Source: a virus
Virus record (IMG/VR): IMGVR_UViG_3300046009_000407
Coordinates: 1-28,073 of that record
Reading direction: 5' to 3' (one strand)
Length of the DNA: 28,073 bases
Shown here: positions 16,459 to 23,811 of the stretch, in pieces
Position numbering within the stretch: the stretch's first letter is position 1
Layout: each line of letters begins with the position of its first letter
The notes under the pieces: generated by a model
Databases searched by the model: none
What the model was told of the DNA's origin: nothing
The model's input: the letters and a program-made list of their open reading frames with translations, nothing else
Position numbers and translations under genes: made by a program

Positions 16459-17052
16459 ATGTCATCGACTAGCGCACCCTTTGGCTTTCGTGCTTCTTTC
16501 CACAACAGTGGTCAGATGCGCCCAAAAGCCTATGTAATCGCGAGCACCTATGCGGCTAACATTTTTAGCGGTGATCCCGTTAAGTTAACCGACAACGGTG
16601 TAATTCAACTAGGTACTTCGGACGGCACTCGTTCAGGTACTACAGACGGCGTTTCTTTGCTGGGCATCTTCGCAGGTGTACAGTATTTGGACGCTACTGG
16701 TAAACCAACGATCTCTCCTTTCTTTCCTTCTGGAACGACTGGTACAGAGATCACTGCATGGGTCTATGATGATCCTGAAACACTGTTTGATGTTCAGTAC
16801 AACAACCCCTCCGCTGGCACAACCGTTCAAACGGCTGTTGGTGAAGAGTGTGATTGGACTGTTGCCTCGCCCGGTGGCTCGACCCAAACAGGTTTGTCTA
16901 ACACCTACCTGACCGCCATTCAAGCCACTTCTGGTCAATTCCAGATCACTGGCTTTGGATATGAAATCAACGACTCCCTCACTGACGCTTATGTTGTTGT
17001 GACTGTTCGTATCAACGAACACCACTACAAAGCCGCAGTGAACTCGGTATAA
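16459..17052 (+). CDS. Structural protein, probable capsid decoration protein
   Basis: This 197-residue, Gly/Thr/Ser-rich, beta-type protein begins SSTSAPFGFRASFHNSGQ and has IFSGDPVKLTDNGV, LLGIFAGVQYLDATGKP, ITAWVYDDPETLFDVQ and a closing strand VVVTVRINEHHY. The layout resembles small head proteins encoded just upstream of the major capsid protein in freshwater and marine phages, which are thought to decorate the shell. AGGAG at 16451-16455 precedes its ATG. There are few charges, no cysteine pairs and no enzyme motif. Role inferred from composition and position. Confidence 0.7.
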   Translation: MSSTSAPFGFRASFHNSGQMRPKAYVIASTYAANIFSGDPVKLTDNGVIQLGTSDGTRSGTTDGVSLLGIFAGVQYLDATGKPTISPFFPSGTTGTEITAWVYDDPETLFDVQYNNPSAGTTVQTAVGEECDWTVASPGGSTQTGLSNTYLTAIQATSGQFQITGFGYEINDSLTDAYVVVTVRINEHHYKAAVNSV

Positions 17053-17065
17053 GGAGGGCTAAATT

Positions 17066-17980
17066 ATGGCTACCCCAATGCGTAGTACGGACTTTCGATC
17101 CGTTGTTGAGCCAATCCTGAACGAAGTCTTTGACGGCGTTTACAATCAGCGTGCTGATGAATGGAAGATGGTTTTCCGTGAGCAAAAAGGCATTCCTCGT
17201 AACTACCACGAAGAACCCGTCTTGTACGGTTTCGGCGCGGCTCCCGAGTTGCCTGATGGCATGGCAGTAAGCTACCAATCTGGTGGTGTATTGTTCTTGC
17301 AACGCTACCTCTACAAAGTCTACGGTTTGGCATTCAGCTTGACCAAAGTCTTGGTTGAGGACGGTGATCACATCCGTATCGGTCAGACCTATGCCAAACA
17401 CTTGGCACAGTCACTGATTGAGACTAAAGAAACCCTTGGCGCTAACATCTTGAACCGTGCATTTAACGGCTCATATGTTGGTGGTGATGGTGTATCTTTG
17501 GTTAACACGGCTCACCCAATCGTGAATGGCACTTTCAGTAACCAGCTTACTACTGCCGCCGCTCTTTCACAAACTTCTCTTGAGCAGTTGCTCATTCAGA
17601 TTCGTAACGCTGTTGACAACAACGGCAAGCGTATCCGCTTGACTCCTACCAAGATCGTGTCTGGCCCATCTAATGTGTTCCAAGCCGAAGTTTTGTTGAA
17701 GAGTGTGTTGCGTACAGGCACTGCTGACAACGACATCAACCCTGTTAAGTCCATGGGCTTGCTGGCTGATGGTCAAGCTAACTTGTCTCGTATCACATCA
17801 ACCACTGCATGGTGGATTGAGACTGATGCACCAGAAGGCTTGAAGTTGTTGATGCGCCGTGGTTTGGAAAAGTCTATGGAAGGCGACTTCGAGACTGATT
17901 CAATGCGCTACAAAGCCACCGAGCGTTATACTTTCGGTTGGACTGATCCTCGCGGTATTTATGGCACTGCGGGCGTTTGA
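17066..17980 (+). CDS. Major capsid protein (HK97 fold, Mu gpT-like)
   Basis: This 304-residue protein follows a strong AAGGAGG site at 17051-17057. The N-terminal arm region (PMRSTDFRSVVEPILNEVFD) leads to an E-loop/spine section (GIPRNYHEEPVLYGFGAAPEL), the helix-rich P-domain (GQTYAKHLAQSLIETKETLG), NTAHPIVNGTFSNQL followed by AAALSQTSLEQLLIQI, and a beta end WWIETDAPEGLKLLMRRG with FGWTDPRGIYGTAG. This is the pattern of Mu gpT-like HK97-fold capsids common in environmental phages. High-level expression fits the strong site and the structured untranslated region after it. Confidence 0.88.
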   Translation: MATPMRSTDFRSVVEPILNEVFDGVYNQRADEWKMVFREQKGIPRNYHEEPVLYGFGAAPELPDGMAVSYQSGGVLFLQRYLYKVYGLAFSLTKVLVEDGDHIRIGQTYAKHLAQSLIETKETLGANILNRAFNGSYVGGDGVSLVNTAHPIVNGTFSNQLTTAAALSQTSLEQLLIQIRNAVDNNGKRIRLTPTKIVSGPSNVFQAEVLLKSVLRTGTADNDINPVKSMGLLADGQANLSRITSTTAWWIETDAPEGLKLLMRRGLEKSMEGDFETDSMRYKATERYTFGWTDPRGIYGTAGV

Positions 17981-18002
17981 TCTTTAACTAAAGTATCAAG
18001 TG

Positions 18003-18026
18003 AACACTCTCCGCAAGGGGGGTGTT
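18003..18026 (+). terminator. Hairpin after the capsid gene, possible weak terminator
   Basis: AACACTCTCC (18003-18012), a GCAA tetraloop and GGGGGGTGTT (18017-18026) form a 10-bp stem with two G-T pairs, 23 bases after the capsid stop. The GNRA loop and G-C-rich upper stem make a stable hairpin, but only three T follow, so it should terminate poorly or act as a 3' stabiliser or processing site that lowers downstream expression relative to capsid. Confidence 0.55.
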
Positions 18027-18076
18027 TGCTGGGCACATTTAATCCACGCGCAACAGACGGCACGCCCTTGCCGACG

Positions 18077-18107
18077 ACATGCAGACGGTTGCGCAACACT
18101 TGCATGT
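18077..18107 (+). repeat. Inverted repeat in the leader of the next gene
   Basis: ACATGCA (18077-18083) and TGCATGT (18101-18107) are exact inverted copies. They enclose the perfect palindrome GTTGCGCAAC (18088-18097). The structure ends immediately before the AAGGA ribosome binding site (18108-18112) of the gene at 18119. CAGACGG also occurs twice in this leader (18054-18060 and 18082-18088). As RNA it would make a stem able to influence ribosome access; as DNA it could be a protein-binding site. Confidence 0.45.
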
Positions 18108-18118
18108 AAGGAAACATC

Positions 18119-18721
18119 ATGGCAACAACTACCTTCACAGGCCCAGTCGTATCGCTTAACGGCTTTGAAACTGGCACTTCATCTGCCCCCCTTTCTGTAA
18201 CTACAGCGGAAAACATTAACGCCGCTTTTGCTACAACTTCTGCAACTACTGGCGATACTCGTTTGAGCTACCAGAAGTTGACTTTCACTTCTACAGGTTC
18301 AGGCGAAACTCTTCGTGCTTTTTCTGTTGTGACTGGTACTGGTGCGGCTACAGCGGGCACAATCAACGGCGCTCACATTTCTTTAAGCGTTGACGGTGCA
18401 TCAGCCACTATTTCTGGTGCGGCTAATGCAATTCGTGCGACTTTGGGTGGCTCGGATGCCACGCCCGGTGGCACTCTGGCTGTTATCCAACTGGACACTG
18501 CCTACACCGTCAATGCAACTTTGCCCGCCACAGCCTCGTTTATTCGCGTGTCTGACAGCGGCACAAACACAGGTGAAATTCCTTTGTTGATGAACATTGA
18601 AACCGCTCCTGCGGCAACAATTGCACCAACTGCAACTTCAGTTACCACTGTGGCTAAAGCAGTCAAAGTGATGATTGGCGGCACAGTCTATTACATCCCT
18701 GCTTACGCTACATTCAGCTAA
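18119..18721 (+). CDS. Structural protein, Thr/Ala-rich
   Basis: This 200-residue protein is made of Thr, Ala, Ser and Gly with regular beta strands (FTGPVVSLNGFETG; GAHISLSVDGASATISG; ASFIRVSDSGTNTGEIP; MIGGTVYYIPAYATFS). The ending GT-YYIP-Y is typical of small phage virion surface proteins of this kind. It follows the capsid gene after the only substantial gap in the window. A head decoration or vertex-associated protein is the best reading. The composition, not a catalytic motif, is the evidence. Confidence 0.65.
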   Translation: MATTTFTGPVVSLNGFETGTSSAPLSVTTAENINAAFATTSATTGDTRLSYQKLTFTSTGSGETLRAFSVVTGTGAATAGTINGAHISLSVDGASATISGAANAIRATLGGSDATPGGTLAVIQLDTAYTVNATLPATASFIRVSDSGTNTGEIPLLMNIETAPAATIAPTATSVTTVAKAVKVMIGGTVYYIPAYATFS

Positions 18722-18722
18722 C

Positions 18723-18902
18723 ATGCAAATCACTAAAGAATTTCTGGAAGCAGAAATTGTTGATTTGCAAACTGAGATCAGGAAGGCTGAAATCTTCCTG
18801 ACTCAAGCGCAGGCTACAGTGAGTGCATACCAGATGTTAATCAGGCGTTTAGACTCGCCTGAAGTGGTTGAAACAACTGAAACAGGAGAACATAATGGCT
18901 GA
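18723..18902 (+). CDS. Small coiled-coil protein
   Basis: This 59-residue frame (MQITKEFLEAEIVDLQTEIR...) starts one base after the previous stop, with no ribosome binding site, so reinitiation is likely. It is one long helix with hydrophobic heptads (FLTQAQATVSAYQMLIRRL) and an acidic tail (ETTETGEHNG). Small helical proteins of this shape (MxITK-FLE-EI-) recur in phage structural operons with no known function. Its end overlaps the next start by 8 bases. A frame from ATG 18675 is possible but would overlap the previous gene. Confidence 0.62.
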   Translation: MQITKEFLEAEIVDLQTEIRKAEIFLTQAQATVSAYQMLIRRLDSPEVVETTETGEHNG

Positions 18903-19311
18903 TGCTGTAGCTTCGCAAACAATCCTTGATGGCGAGAGATTGTTTATTGCTAAATTTACAAACATCTCTGATGGCACTGGCGAGACTGGCGCTCTTAAGA
19001 TTGATGTTTCTACATTAAATCGTAATGCTTCTGGAAATGCTTGCAATGGCGTAAAAATCAACAAGATTTACGCAACAACATTTGGCATGGAAGTTCGCAT
19101 TCTTTGGGATGCCACAACTGATGTGTTCGCATGGATGCTTCCTACGAATTCAAACTACTTGATGGACTTGTCGTCTTTTGGCGGTATTCCAAATAACGCA
19201 GGAACTGGTGTGACTGGTGATGTGTTGTTTACGACAACAAACGCCGCCGCTGGCGACATGTACACAATTGTTCTTGAGTGCATCAAGACATACGCAAACC
19301 CACAAGGATAA
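18895..19311 (+). CDS. Probable virion structural protein
   Basis: I start at ATG 18895 (138 residues), with AGGAGA at 18884-18889. The earlier ATG 18868 lies deep in the coiled-coil gene. The product is beta-rich: DGERLFIAKFTNISDGTGE, VKINKIYATTFGMEVRILW, NSNYLMDLSSFGGIPNN, GDMYTIVLECIKTYANPQG. The SDGTGE...LDVS and W-a segments resemble small phage proteins near the head-tail junction, possibly decoration or neck components. No fold can be named with confidence. Confidence 0.65.
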   Translation: MADAVASQTILDGERLFIAKFTNISDGTGETGALKIDVSTLNRNASGNACNGVKINKIYATTFGMEVRILWDATTDVFAWMLPTNSNYLMDLSSFGGIPNNAGTGVTGDVLFTTTNAAAGDMYTIVLECIKTYANPQG

Positions 19312-19314
19312 ACC

Positions 19315-19701
19315 ATGGCAAAAATGAAATATGTCAAGGACTTTGACTTCAATGAAAAGCCTTGCAACTACGAAAGTGGTGGCCCTGCTATGAAGATGGC
19401 TAAGGGTGGCTATGCTAAAGGTGGCATGAAAGAAGCCAAGACAGGCGAGATGTACGCTAGTCGCAAGGAAATGGCTAAGCACGAGAAGACTGAGTCACCT
19501 CGCATGCAAAAAGAAGAGATGATGAAGTCACAGACCGTGAAGAACATTGGCCCTCGTGGTGGTCAAGGCATGATTCCTCCTGCCCAAAAGGGTTTGGGTA
19601 TCACTGCTCCTCGCCGCCAGATGCCAGTTGCACCTCGTGAGCCTATGATTGCTCCCTTTAAAAAGGGTGGTAAGGCAATGAAAGCAAAAGTTAATTGTTA
19701 A
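19315..19701 (+). CDS. Basic K-G-G repeat protein, likely packaged or internal
   Basis: This 128-residue protein is rich in Lys and Met. It carries repeated G-G strings: ESGGPAMKMAKGGYAKGGMK (20-39), GPRGGQG (about 79-85) and FKKGGKAMKAKVNC at the C-terminus. The same K/R-G-G-x strings form the linkers of the two large proteins upstream and one occurs in the scaffold. No hydrophobic core is visible, so it is probably disordered. Such proteins are frequent in marine and freshwater phage genomes with unknown function. DNA neutralisation in the head or a substrate of a processing protease are options. It closes the unit before the promoter at 19726. Confidence 0.65.
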   Translation: MAKMKYVKDFDFNEKPCNYESGGPAMKMAKGGYAKGGMKEAKTGEMYASRKEMAKHEKTESPRMQKEEMMKSQTVKNIGPRGGQGMIPPAQKGLGITAPRRQMPVAPREPMIAPFKKGGKAMKAKVNC

Positions 19702-19702
19702 G

Positions 19703-19731
19703 TTGTTTTTTCTGACTTAATAAACTATAAT
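19703..19731 (+). promoter_or_regulatory. Sigma70-like promoter before adaptor and fibre genes
   Basis: TTGTTT (19703-19708), a 17-base spacer and TATAAT (19726-19731) lie in the AT-rich gap after the K-G-G protein. The text after the -10, TTTCGTCAAT, parallels TTTCTCAAT at the 15867 promoter. Transcripts would begin near 19739 and give a leader of about 50 bases with a small GCTG-GAT-CAGC hairpin before the adaptor start. The -35 matches only partly. Confidence 0.6.
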
Positions 19732-19789
19732 TTTCGTCAATAAGAGCGTGCTGGATCAGCAAGCATCCTGACTACAATGCGGGGTTAGC

Positions 19790-20770
19790 ATGGCTTTTTC
19801 TGGTAATGTGAGCGGCACTACATTTAATGCGCTGAAAGTCGTAGACCACGCTTTCAGGCGCTGTAGACTGCCTGCTCAAGCCATTTCTGGCGAAATGCAG
19901 AGCTATGCGCTTGAATCCCTCTACTTGTTTTTGTCAGAATTGGCGAACATTCGTACACCTAGCTGGTGTATTGACTATGTAATCTTGCCAATGTACCAAA
20001 ATCAACAGATTGTGACCCTTCCTTTGGGTACTGTTGATGTGCTGAACTTGAATTACCGTCAAATTCAGCAGTTAACTGGTGCGACGACCATCACTTCGAC
20101 CGCTTACACAGTAAATTTCACTACGACAACGACTGTTGACACGATTGGCATCAAGTGGGGAGCGGCGGCTGTGCCTGTTACCTTCCAAGTCAGTACAAAT
20201 GGCTCGACTTGGACGACTGTGGGCACGCAAACAGCAACAGCGGTGGCTGGTGAGATTGTTTGGACTGATATTTCAGGTGCTTTGCCTTACCAATACTTCA
20301 GGTTCACTTCAACATCACCGATGACGCTGACGCTAGTCACGCTTGGCAACTTGCCACAAGAGATTCCGCTAGGGGTGTTGAATCGGGATGGGTATGTGAA
20401 TCAGAGCAACAAGGGGTTCCCGGGTCGCCCAGCCACCTTCTGGTATCAACGCGACCTCCCACGCCCTGTTGTCAACTTGTGGCCTGCCCCCGCAGACTAC
20501 GCTGAGCTTGCCCAGCTCGTGCTTTGGCGGCATCGCCAGATCATGGACACAGAGAACCTCCAACAAGAGGTGGAAGTGCCTCAGAGATGGCTACAAGCGA
20601 TTGTGGATGGGCTTGCCGCTAAGGTTGCCGCAGAGACTCCAGCGGTGGATGCGGCGCTGATACCTATGCTTGAGCAGAAGGCGGCGATGAGTGTGCAACG
20701 CGCATGGGATGGGGACAATGATGGGTCGTCGATCCAGATTAACCCGGGCATTGGGGTCTACACCAAATGA
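19790..20770 (+). CDS. Head-tail adaptor (P22 gp4 / tail tubular A-like) with inserted beta-sandwich
   Basis: This 326-residue protein is split. The outer parts (about 1-95 and 190-326) are the helical adaptor type that stacks under the portal: ALKVVDHAFRRCRLPAQ at the start, LPRPVVNLWPAP, and VEVPQRWLQAIVDGLAAKVA at the end. This matches packaged-DNA-stabilising adaptors of podovirus and related heads. Between them, about residues 96-190 form a Thr-rich beta segment with FQVSTNGSTWTTVGT and LPYQYFRFTST, as in F5/8-type-C (discoidin) or galactose-binding-like sandwiches. The insertion should project from the neck. The start follows GGGG about 8 bases upstream. Confidence 0.75.
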   Translation: MAFSGNVSGTTFNALKVVDHAFRRCRLPAQAISGEMQSYALESLYLFLSELANIRTPSWCIDYVILPMYQNQQIVTLPLGTVDVLNLNYRQIQQLTGATTITSTAYTVNFTTTTTVDTIGIKWGAAAVPVTFQVSTNGSTWTTVGTQTATAVAGEIVWTDISGALPYQYFRFTSTSPMTLTLVTLGNLPQEIPLGVLNRDGYVNQSNKGFPGRPATFWYQRDLPRPVVNLWPAPADYAELAQLVLWRHRQIMDTENLQQEVEVPQRWLQAIVDGLAAKVAAETPAVDAALIPMLEQKAAMSVQRAWDGDNDGSSIQINPGIGVYTK

Positions 20771-21069
20771 GCCTTTTCCTAGACCCAACAGGCGAAGCGA
20801 CTTATGGCATTGCAATCTGTGCACGCTGTTCGCGCAAGTTCCTGATGGCAGAGTTGCAGAGCGACCCGAATTACCCGGGGTTGATGGTCTGCTCCGACGA
20901 TGTCGACGACTACGATCCCTACCGCCTCGCCCCTCGTGCACCTGATAAAATCATATTGCCCTTCAACCGCCCTGATACACCGATTAACACCCGCCCTGCT
21001 GGTGTGATACAAGAAGCAGGCGACGAGTTCTTCATCACCGAAGACGGTAATAGCTATTTGGAGTTTTAA
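20767..21069 (+). CDS. Small protein with partial zinc knuckle, head-tail region
   Basis: This 100-residue protein overlaps the adaptor stop by 4 bases (ATGA). It has CARC (18-21), YPGLMVC (36-42) and DYDPYRLAPR (48-57). The family pattern I know has a second C-x2-C ahead of D-DP-RLP-R, but here the second pair is CSDD, so only three cysteines remain and zinc binding is doubtful. The C-terminus (EFFITEDGNSYLEF) reads as a beta hairpin. Such proteins commonly sit between adaptor and fibre genes, probably as small neck or fibre-attachment proteins. Confidence 0.66.
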   Translation: MSLFLDPTGEATYGIAICARCSRKFLMAELQSDPNYPGLMVCSDDVDDYDPYRLAPRAPDKIILPFNRPDTPINTRPAGVIQEAGDEFFITEDGNSYLEF

Positions 21070-23133
21070 ATGTCTGATGTCCCAAGTAATCTGATACCGA
21101 CCCGAATCACGCAGTTACCTGTCGCTCCTGTGGCTGACGAAAACAGCCTGATGATGATCGTCTATCAGGGCAACAACTACCAAATCCGTGTTGGTGATCT
21201 GTTAAGCGTTGCAGGCGTGCCCACAAGCACCCAAGTGATCGCAGGCACAGGCATGACTGGTGGTGGTGCGCTAACAGGTAATGTGACCCTGAGCATCGCC
21301 AACGGTGGTGTAGGTTCCGTGCAGTTAGCCAATTCAGGCGTAAGTTCTGGTGTTTACGGTAACGCAACTAACATCCCAGTTTTTACCATTGACAACAAAG
21401 GTCGAGTAACTGCGGCTACCACTGTGCCTGCAACGATCTCAGGCTATGTGCCTACTAGCACACAAGTGATTGCTGGTAATGGTTTGACAGGTGGTGGAGC
21501 ACTAAGTGGCAATGTCACCTTAGCCGCAAGCTACAGCGCTAGTGCACCAGAGTCTGGCTTCCAAACTGGCTCAGCAGGCGTTGCAAACACTGTAGCTAGA
21601 AGTGATCACAAACACCCTGCTGTTGACTTGTCTGCTGATGATGAAGTTGACAACATCCTTGGTTTAGGTAATGGTGGTACAGCGCGGAGCTTAGTGCCTG
21701 CGGCTGGTGCTATTGTTTGGTCTGGTGCTGATGGGCTGTACATTGGCCCTGTCGGGCTTGCTGGACAAGTATTAGTGTCTGGTGGTGCAGGAGCGCCTAC
21801 ATGGGGTTCTGCGCTGTTGGTGGTGGATCAACCTGCCAATGTGGTCTACGCTGGCCCTGCCGCTGGAGCCGCCGCACCTACAGCTTTCCGCTCTTTGGTG
21901 AACGCAGACTTGCCAGCCTCTGGTGTGACTGCTAACACTTACGGTTCATCGACTGCAATCCCTGTAGTCACGGTCAATGCTAAAGGTGTGATCACAAGCG
22001 TCACAACTGCAAGTTTTACAGGTGGTTTGTCGTATCAGGGTTCATGGAACGCATCAACTAACACGCCTACGCTGACTTCTAGCGTTGGTGTAAACGGTTA
22101 CTACTACATTGTTTCCGTAGCAGGCTCGACCAATTTGAATGGCGTGACTGACTGGCAGGTTGGTGATTGGGCTATCTTTAACGGATCAACTTGGCAGAAG
22201 ATCGACCAGACTAACTTGGTCAGTTCTGTTAACGGTCAAGTAGGTGTCGTCAGTATTGCTTACGCAGACTTGGCTGGCTCTATTCCAACATGGAACCAAA
22301 ACACCACAGGCACTGCGGCTGGTCTGTCAGCGACCTTAGCAATTGGCTCTGGTGGTACTGGACAGACAACAGCTTCTGCGGCATTTAACGCTTTGTCGCC
22401 TATCACCACAACTGGCGACCTGATTCTTGGTAACGGTACTAACAGCGCTACCAGATTAGCAATTGGTGCTAACGGTTATCTTTTATCGTCTAACGGCACA
22501 ACTGCATCATGGCAACCAGCCCCTGCTGGTGGAGTAACTACTTTTGACGCAGGAACTACAGGCTTTACTCCAAGCACGGCAACCTCTGGATCAATCTCCT
22601 TAGCTGGAACCCTTGTGGTATCCAATGGTGGCACTGGTGCTACTACATTGACAGGCTATGTTAAAGGCGCTGGTACAACTGCGTTAACAGCCTCATCGAC
22701 TATTCCAAACACAGACATTACTGGTTTGGGAACCATGTCTACGCAGAATGCAAACTCTGTGGCGGTGACTGGTGGCTCAATTAACGGTACGACTGTTGGC
22801 GCTACAACAGCGGCGGCTGGAACATTCACAAATTTAACTGTAAACGACAATTCAACCTTTGGTAGCAGTAACACCGACACAATCAATTTTGTCGGGCGCA
22901 TAAATTCCGACTTTGATCCCGCAACTGATAACACTTACGATTTGGGCCGTGTTGGACATGAATGGCGAGATTTGTTCATTGACGGAACAGCCAACATTGA
23001 CAGTTTAATTGCTGACACGGCTGACATCAACGCTGGCACTATCGATGGCACGGTAATCGGTGGCGCATCAGCGGCGGCGGGAACATTTACAACTGTGGTC
23101 GCAACGAGTGGCATCTCAGGAGGCACATTCTGA
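21070..23133 (+). CDS. Tail fibre protein
   Basis: This 687-residue protein is almost all Gly, Thr, Ser, Ala, Asn and Val, as in trimeric tail fibres. A conserved head (TRITQLPVAPVADENSLMMI, 11-30) likely anchors to the particle. Two copies of the PTSTQVIAG.G.TGGGAL.GNVTL unit follow (51-73 and 128-151), then fibre-repeat strings such as ATNIPVFTIDNKGRVTAA and STAIPVVTVNAKGVITS. Near the C-terminus DNTYDLGRVGHEWRDLFIDG and TANIDS repeats form a lamin-like shaft. No intramolecular chaperone (S74-type) end is seen; it stops at GISGGTF. The smaller fibre-like and propeller proteins downstream may form its tip. Confidence 0.88.
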   Translation: MSDVPSNLIPTRITQLPVAPVADENSLMMIVYQGNNYQIRVGDLLSVAGVPTSTQVIAGTGMTGGGALTGNVTLSIANGGVGSVQLANSGVSSGVYGNATNIPVFTIDNKGRVTAATTVPATISGYVPTSTQVIAGNGLTGGGALSGNVTLAASYSASAPESGFQTGSAGVANTVARSDHKHPAVDLSADDEVDNILGLGNGGTARSLVPAAGAIVWSGADGLYIGPVGLAGQVLVSGGAGAPTWGSALLVVDQPANVVYAGPAAGAAAPTAFRSLVNADLPASGVTANTYGSSTAIPVVTVNAKGVITSVTTASFTGGLSYQGSWNASTNTPTLTSSVGVNGYYYIVSVAGSTNLNGVTDWQVGDWAIFNGSTWQKIDQTNLVSSVNGQVGVVSIAYADLAGSIPTWNQNTTGTAAGLSATLAIGSGGTGQTTASAAFNALSPITTTGDLILGNGTNSATRLAIGANGYLLSSNGTTASWQPAPAGGVTTFDAGTTGFTPSTATSGSISLAGTLVVSNGGTGATTLTGYVKGAGTTALTASSTIPNTDITGLGTMSTQNANSVAVTGGSINGTTVGATTAAAGTFTNLTVNDNSTFGSSNTDTINFVGRINSDFDPATDNTYDLGRVGHEWRDLFIDGTANIDSLIADTADINAGTIDGTVIGGASAAAGTFTTVVATSGISGGTF

Positions 23134-23477
23134 TGGTAGAAGAACTCATCAACCGAATGTTTAAGGCTCGTAACGCCGCGCACATCAGGCACTGGAAGAC
23201 GAACAGTTACTCAGAGCACAAAGCGCTAGGTCACTACTACGACGACTTGATAGACGACTTGGACAAGTATGTCGAAGCCTACCAAGGTGGGTTTGGGCTT
23301 TTGGGTGAAATCGAAGGTAGCGTGGAAAACACGACAAAAATGATTCACGACGATATAATTTGGCTAACCGAAAATCGTGAAAAGATAGCCAAGAATGTGC
23401 CTGCGCTAGAGAACATCATTGATGAGCTAACGGCGTTGCACATGAAGACTTTGTACAAACTTGAGAATTTGAGGTAA
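23133..23477 (+). CDS. Ferritin/Dps-like four-helix protein (DUF5856-type)
   Basis: This 114-residue protein is all helix. Helix A carries HIRHW (17-21), helix B EHKALGHYYDDLIDDLDKYVE (28-48), followed by two more helices (VENTTKMIHDDIIWL and ALENIIDELTALHMKTLY). His20, His29, Asp44 and Glu48 line up with the Dps ferroxidase ligands (HW, then H, then D-x3-E). From H29 to D44 (15) and D44 to E48 (4) the spacing equals that of Listeria Dps as I recall it; H20-H29 is three shorter. Iron or DNA protection is possible but unproven. At 114 residues it is shorter than a typical Dps. It starts overlapping the fibre stop and sits among tail genes, so it may be structural. Confidence 0.65.
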   Translation: MVEELINRMFKARNAAHIRHWKTNSYSEHKALGHYYDDLIDDLDKYVEAYQGGFGLLGEIEGSVENTTKMIHDDIIWLTENREKIAKNVPALENIIDELTALHMKTLYKLENLR

Positions 23478-23481
23478 CACT

Positions 23482-23802
23482 ATGGCGGCATCAGGCTTTA
23501 CACCTATTCAGCTTTATCGCACGACGACAGGGGCGGCTGTGCCTTCTGCGGCTAACCTGTTGCCGGGGGAGCTTGGCTTCAACATCGCCGACACCGACAT
23601 GGCCCTGTATGCCGAAAACGCCTCTGGCACGGTCACCCGCATCATGAACAACCCTGCTGGCTTAAAGTACCCCACTGCGGATGGCTCAGCAAATCAAGTT
23701 ATTAAAACTGACGGTGCTGGCAACTTGTCTTTTGTAACTCCTGCTTCGGCTGGCGCTACCAAGGGTCAAGCCATCGCTTTTTCAATCGTTTTTGGTCTGT
23801 AA
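23482..23802 (+). CDS. Fibre-associated protein
   Basis: This 106-residue protein begins GFTPIQLYRTTTGAAVPSA then NLLPGELGFNIADTDMALY and ASGTVTRI. These match the N-terminal segment of many phage fibre and tropism proteins (Gly-Glu-Leu-x-x-Asn-x-Ala-Asp, then a Y-x-N or asparagine-rich strand). The C-terminal part ANQVIKTDGAGNLSFVTP is a standard fibre strand pattern. It lacks a receptor-binding tip, so it may be an attachment or cap piece for the long fibre. GAGGT at 23471-23475 is its ribosome binding site. Confidence 0.72.
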   Translation: MAASGFTPIQLYRTTTGAAVPSAANLLPGELGFNIADTDMALYAENASGTVTRIMNNPAGLKYPTADGSANQVIKTDGAGNLSFVTPASAGATKGQAIAFSIVFGL

Positions 23803-23811
23803 GGAACCACC

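Noticed and set aside
23331-23359. TATAAT at 23354-23359 as a third late promoter
   Set aside because: It lies inside the ferritin-like gene; the downstream text TTGGC does not match the TTTC..TCAAT shared by the other two and the -35 candidate ACGACA is weak.
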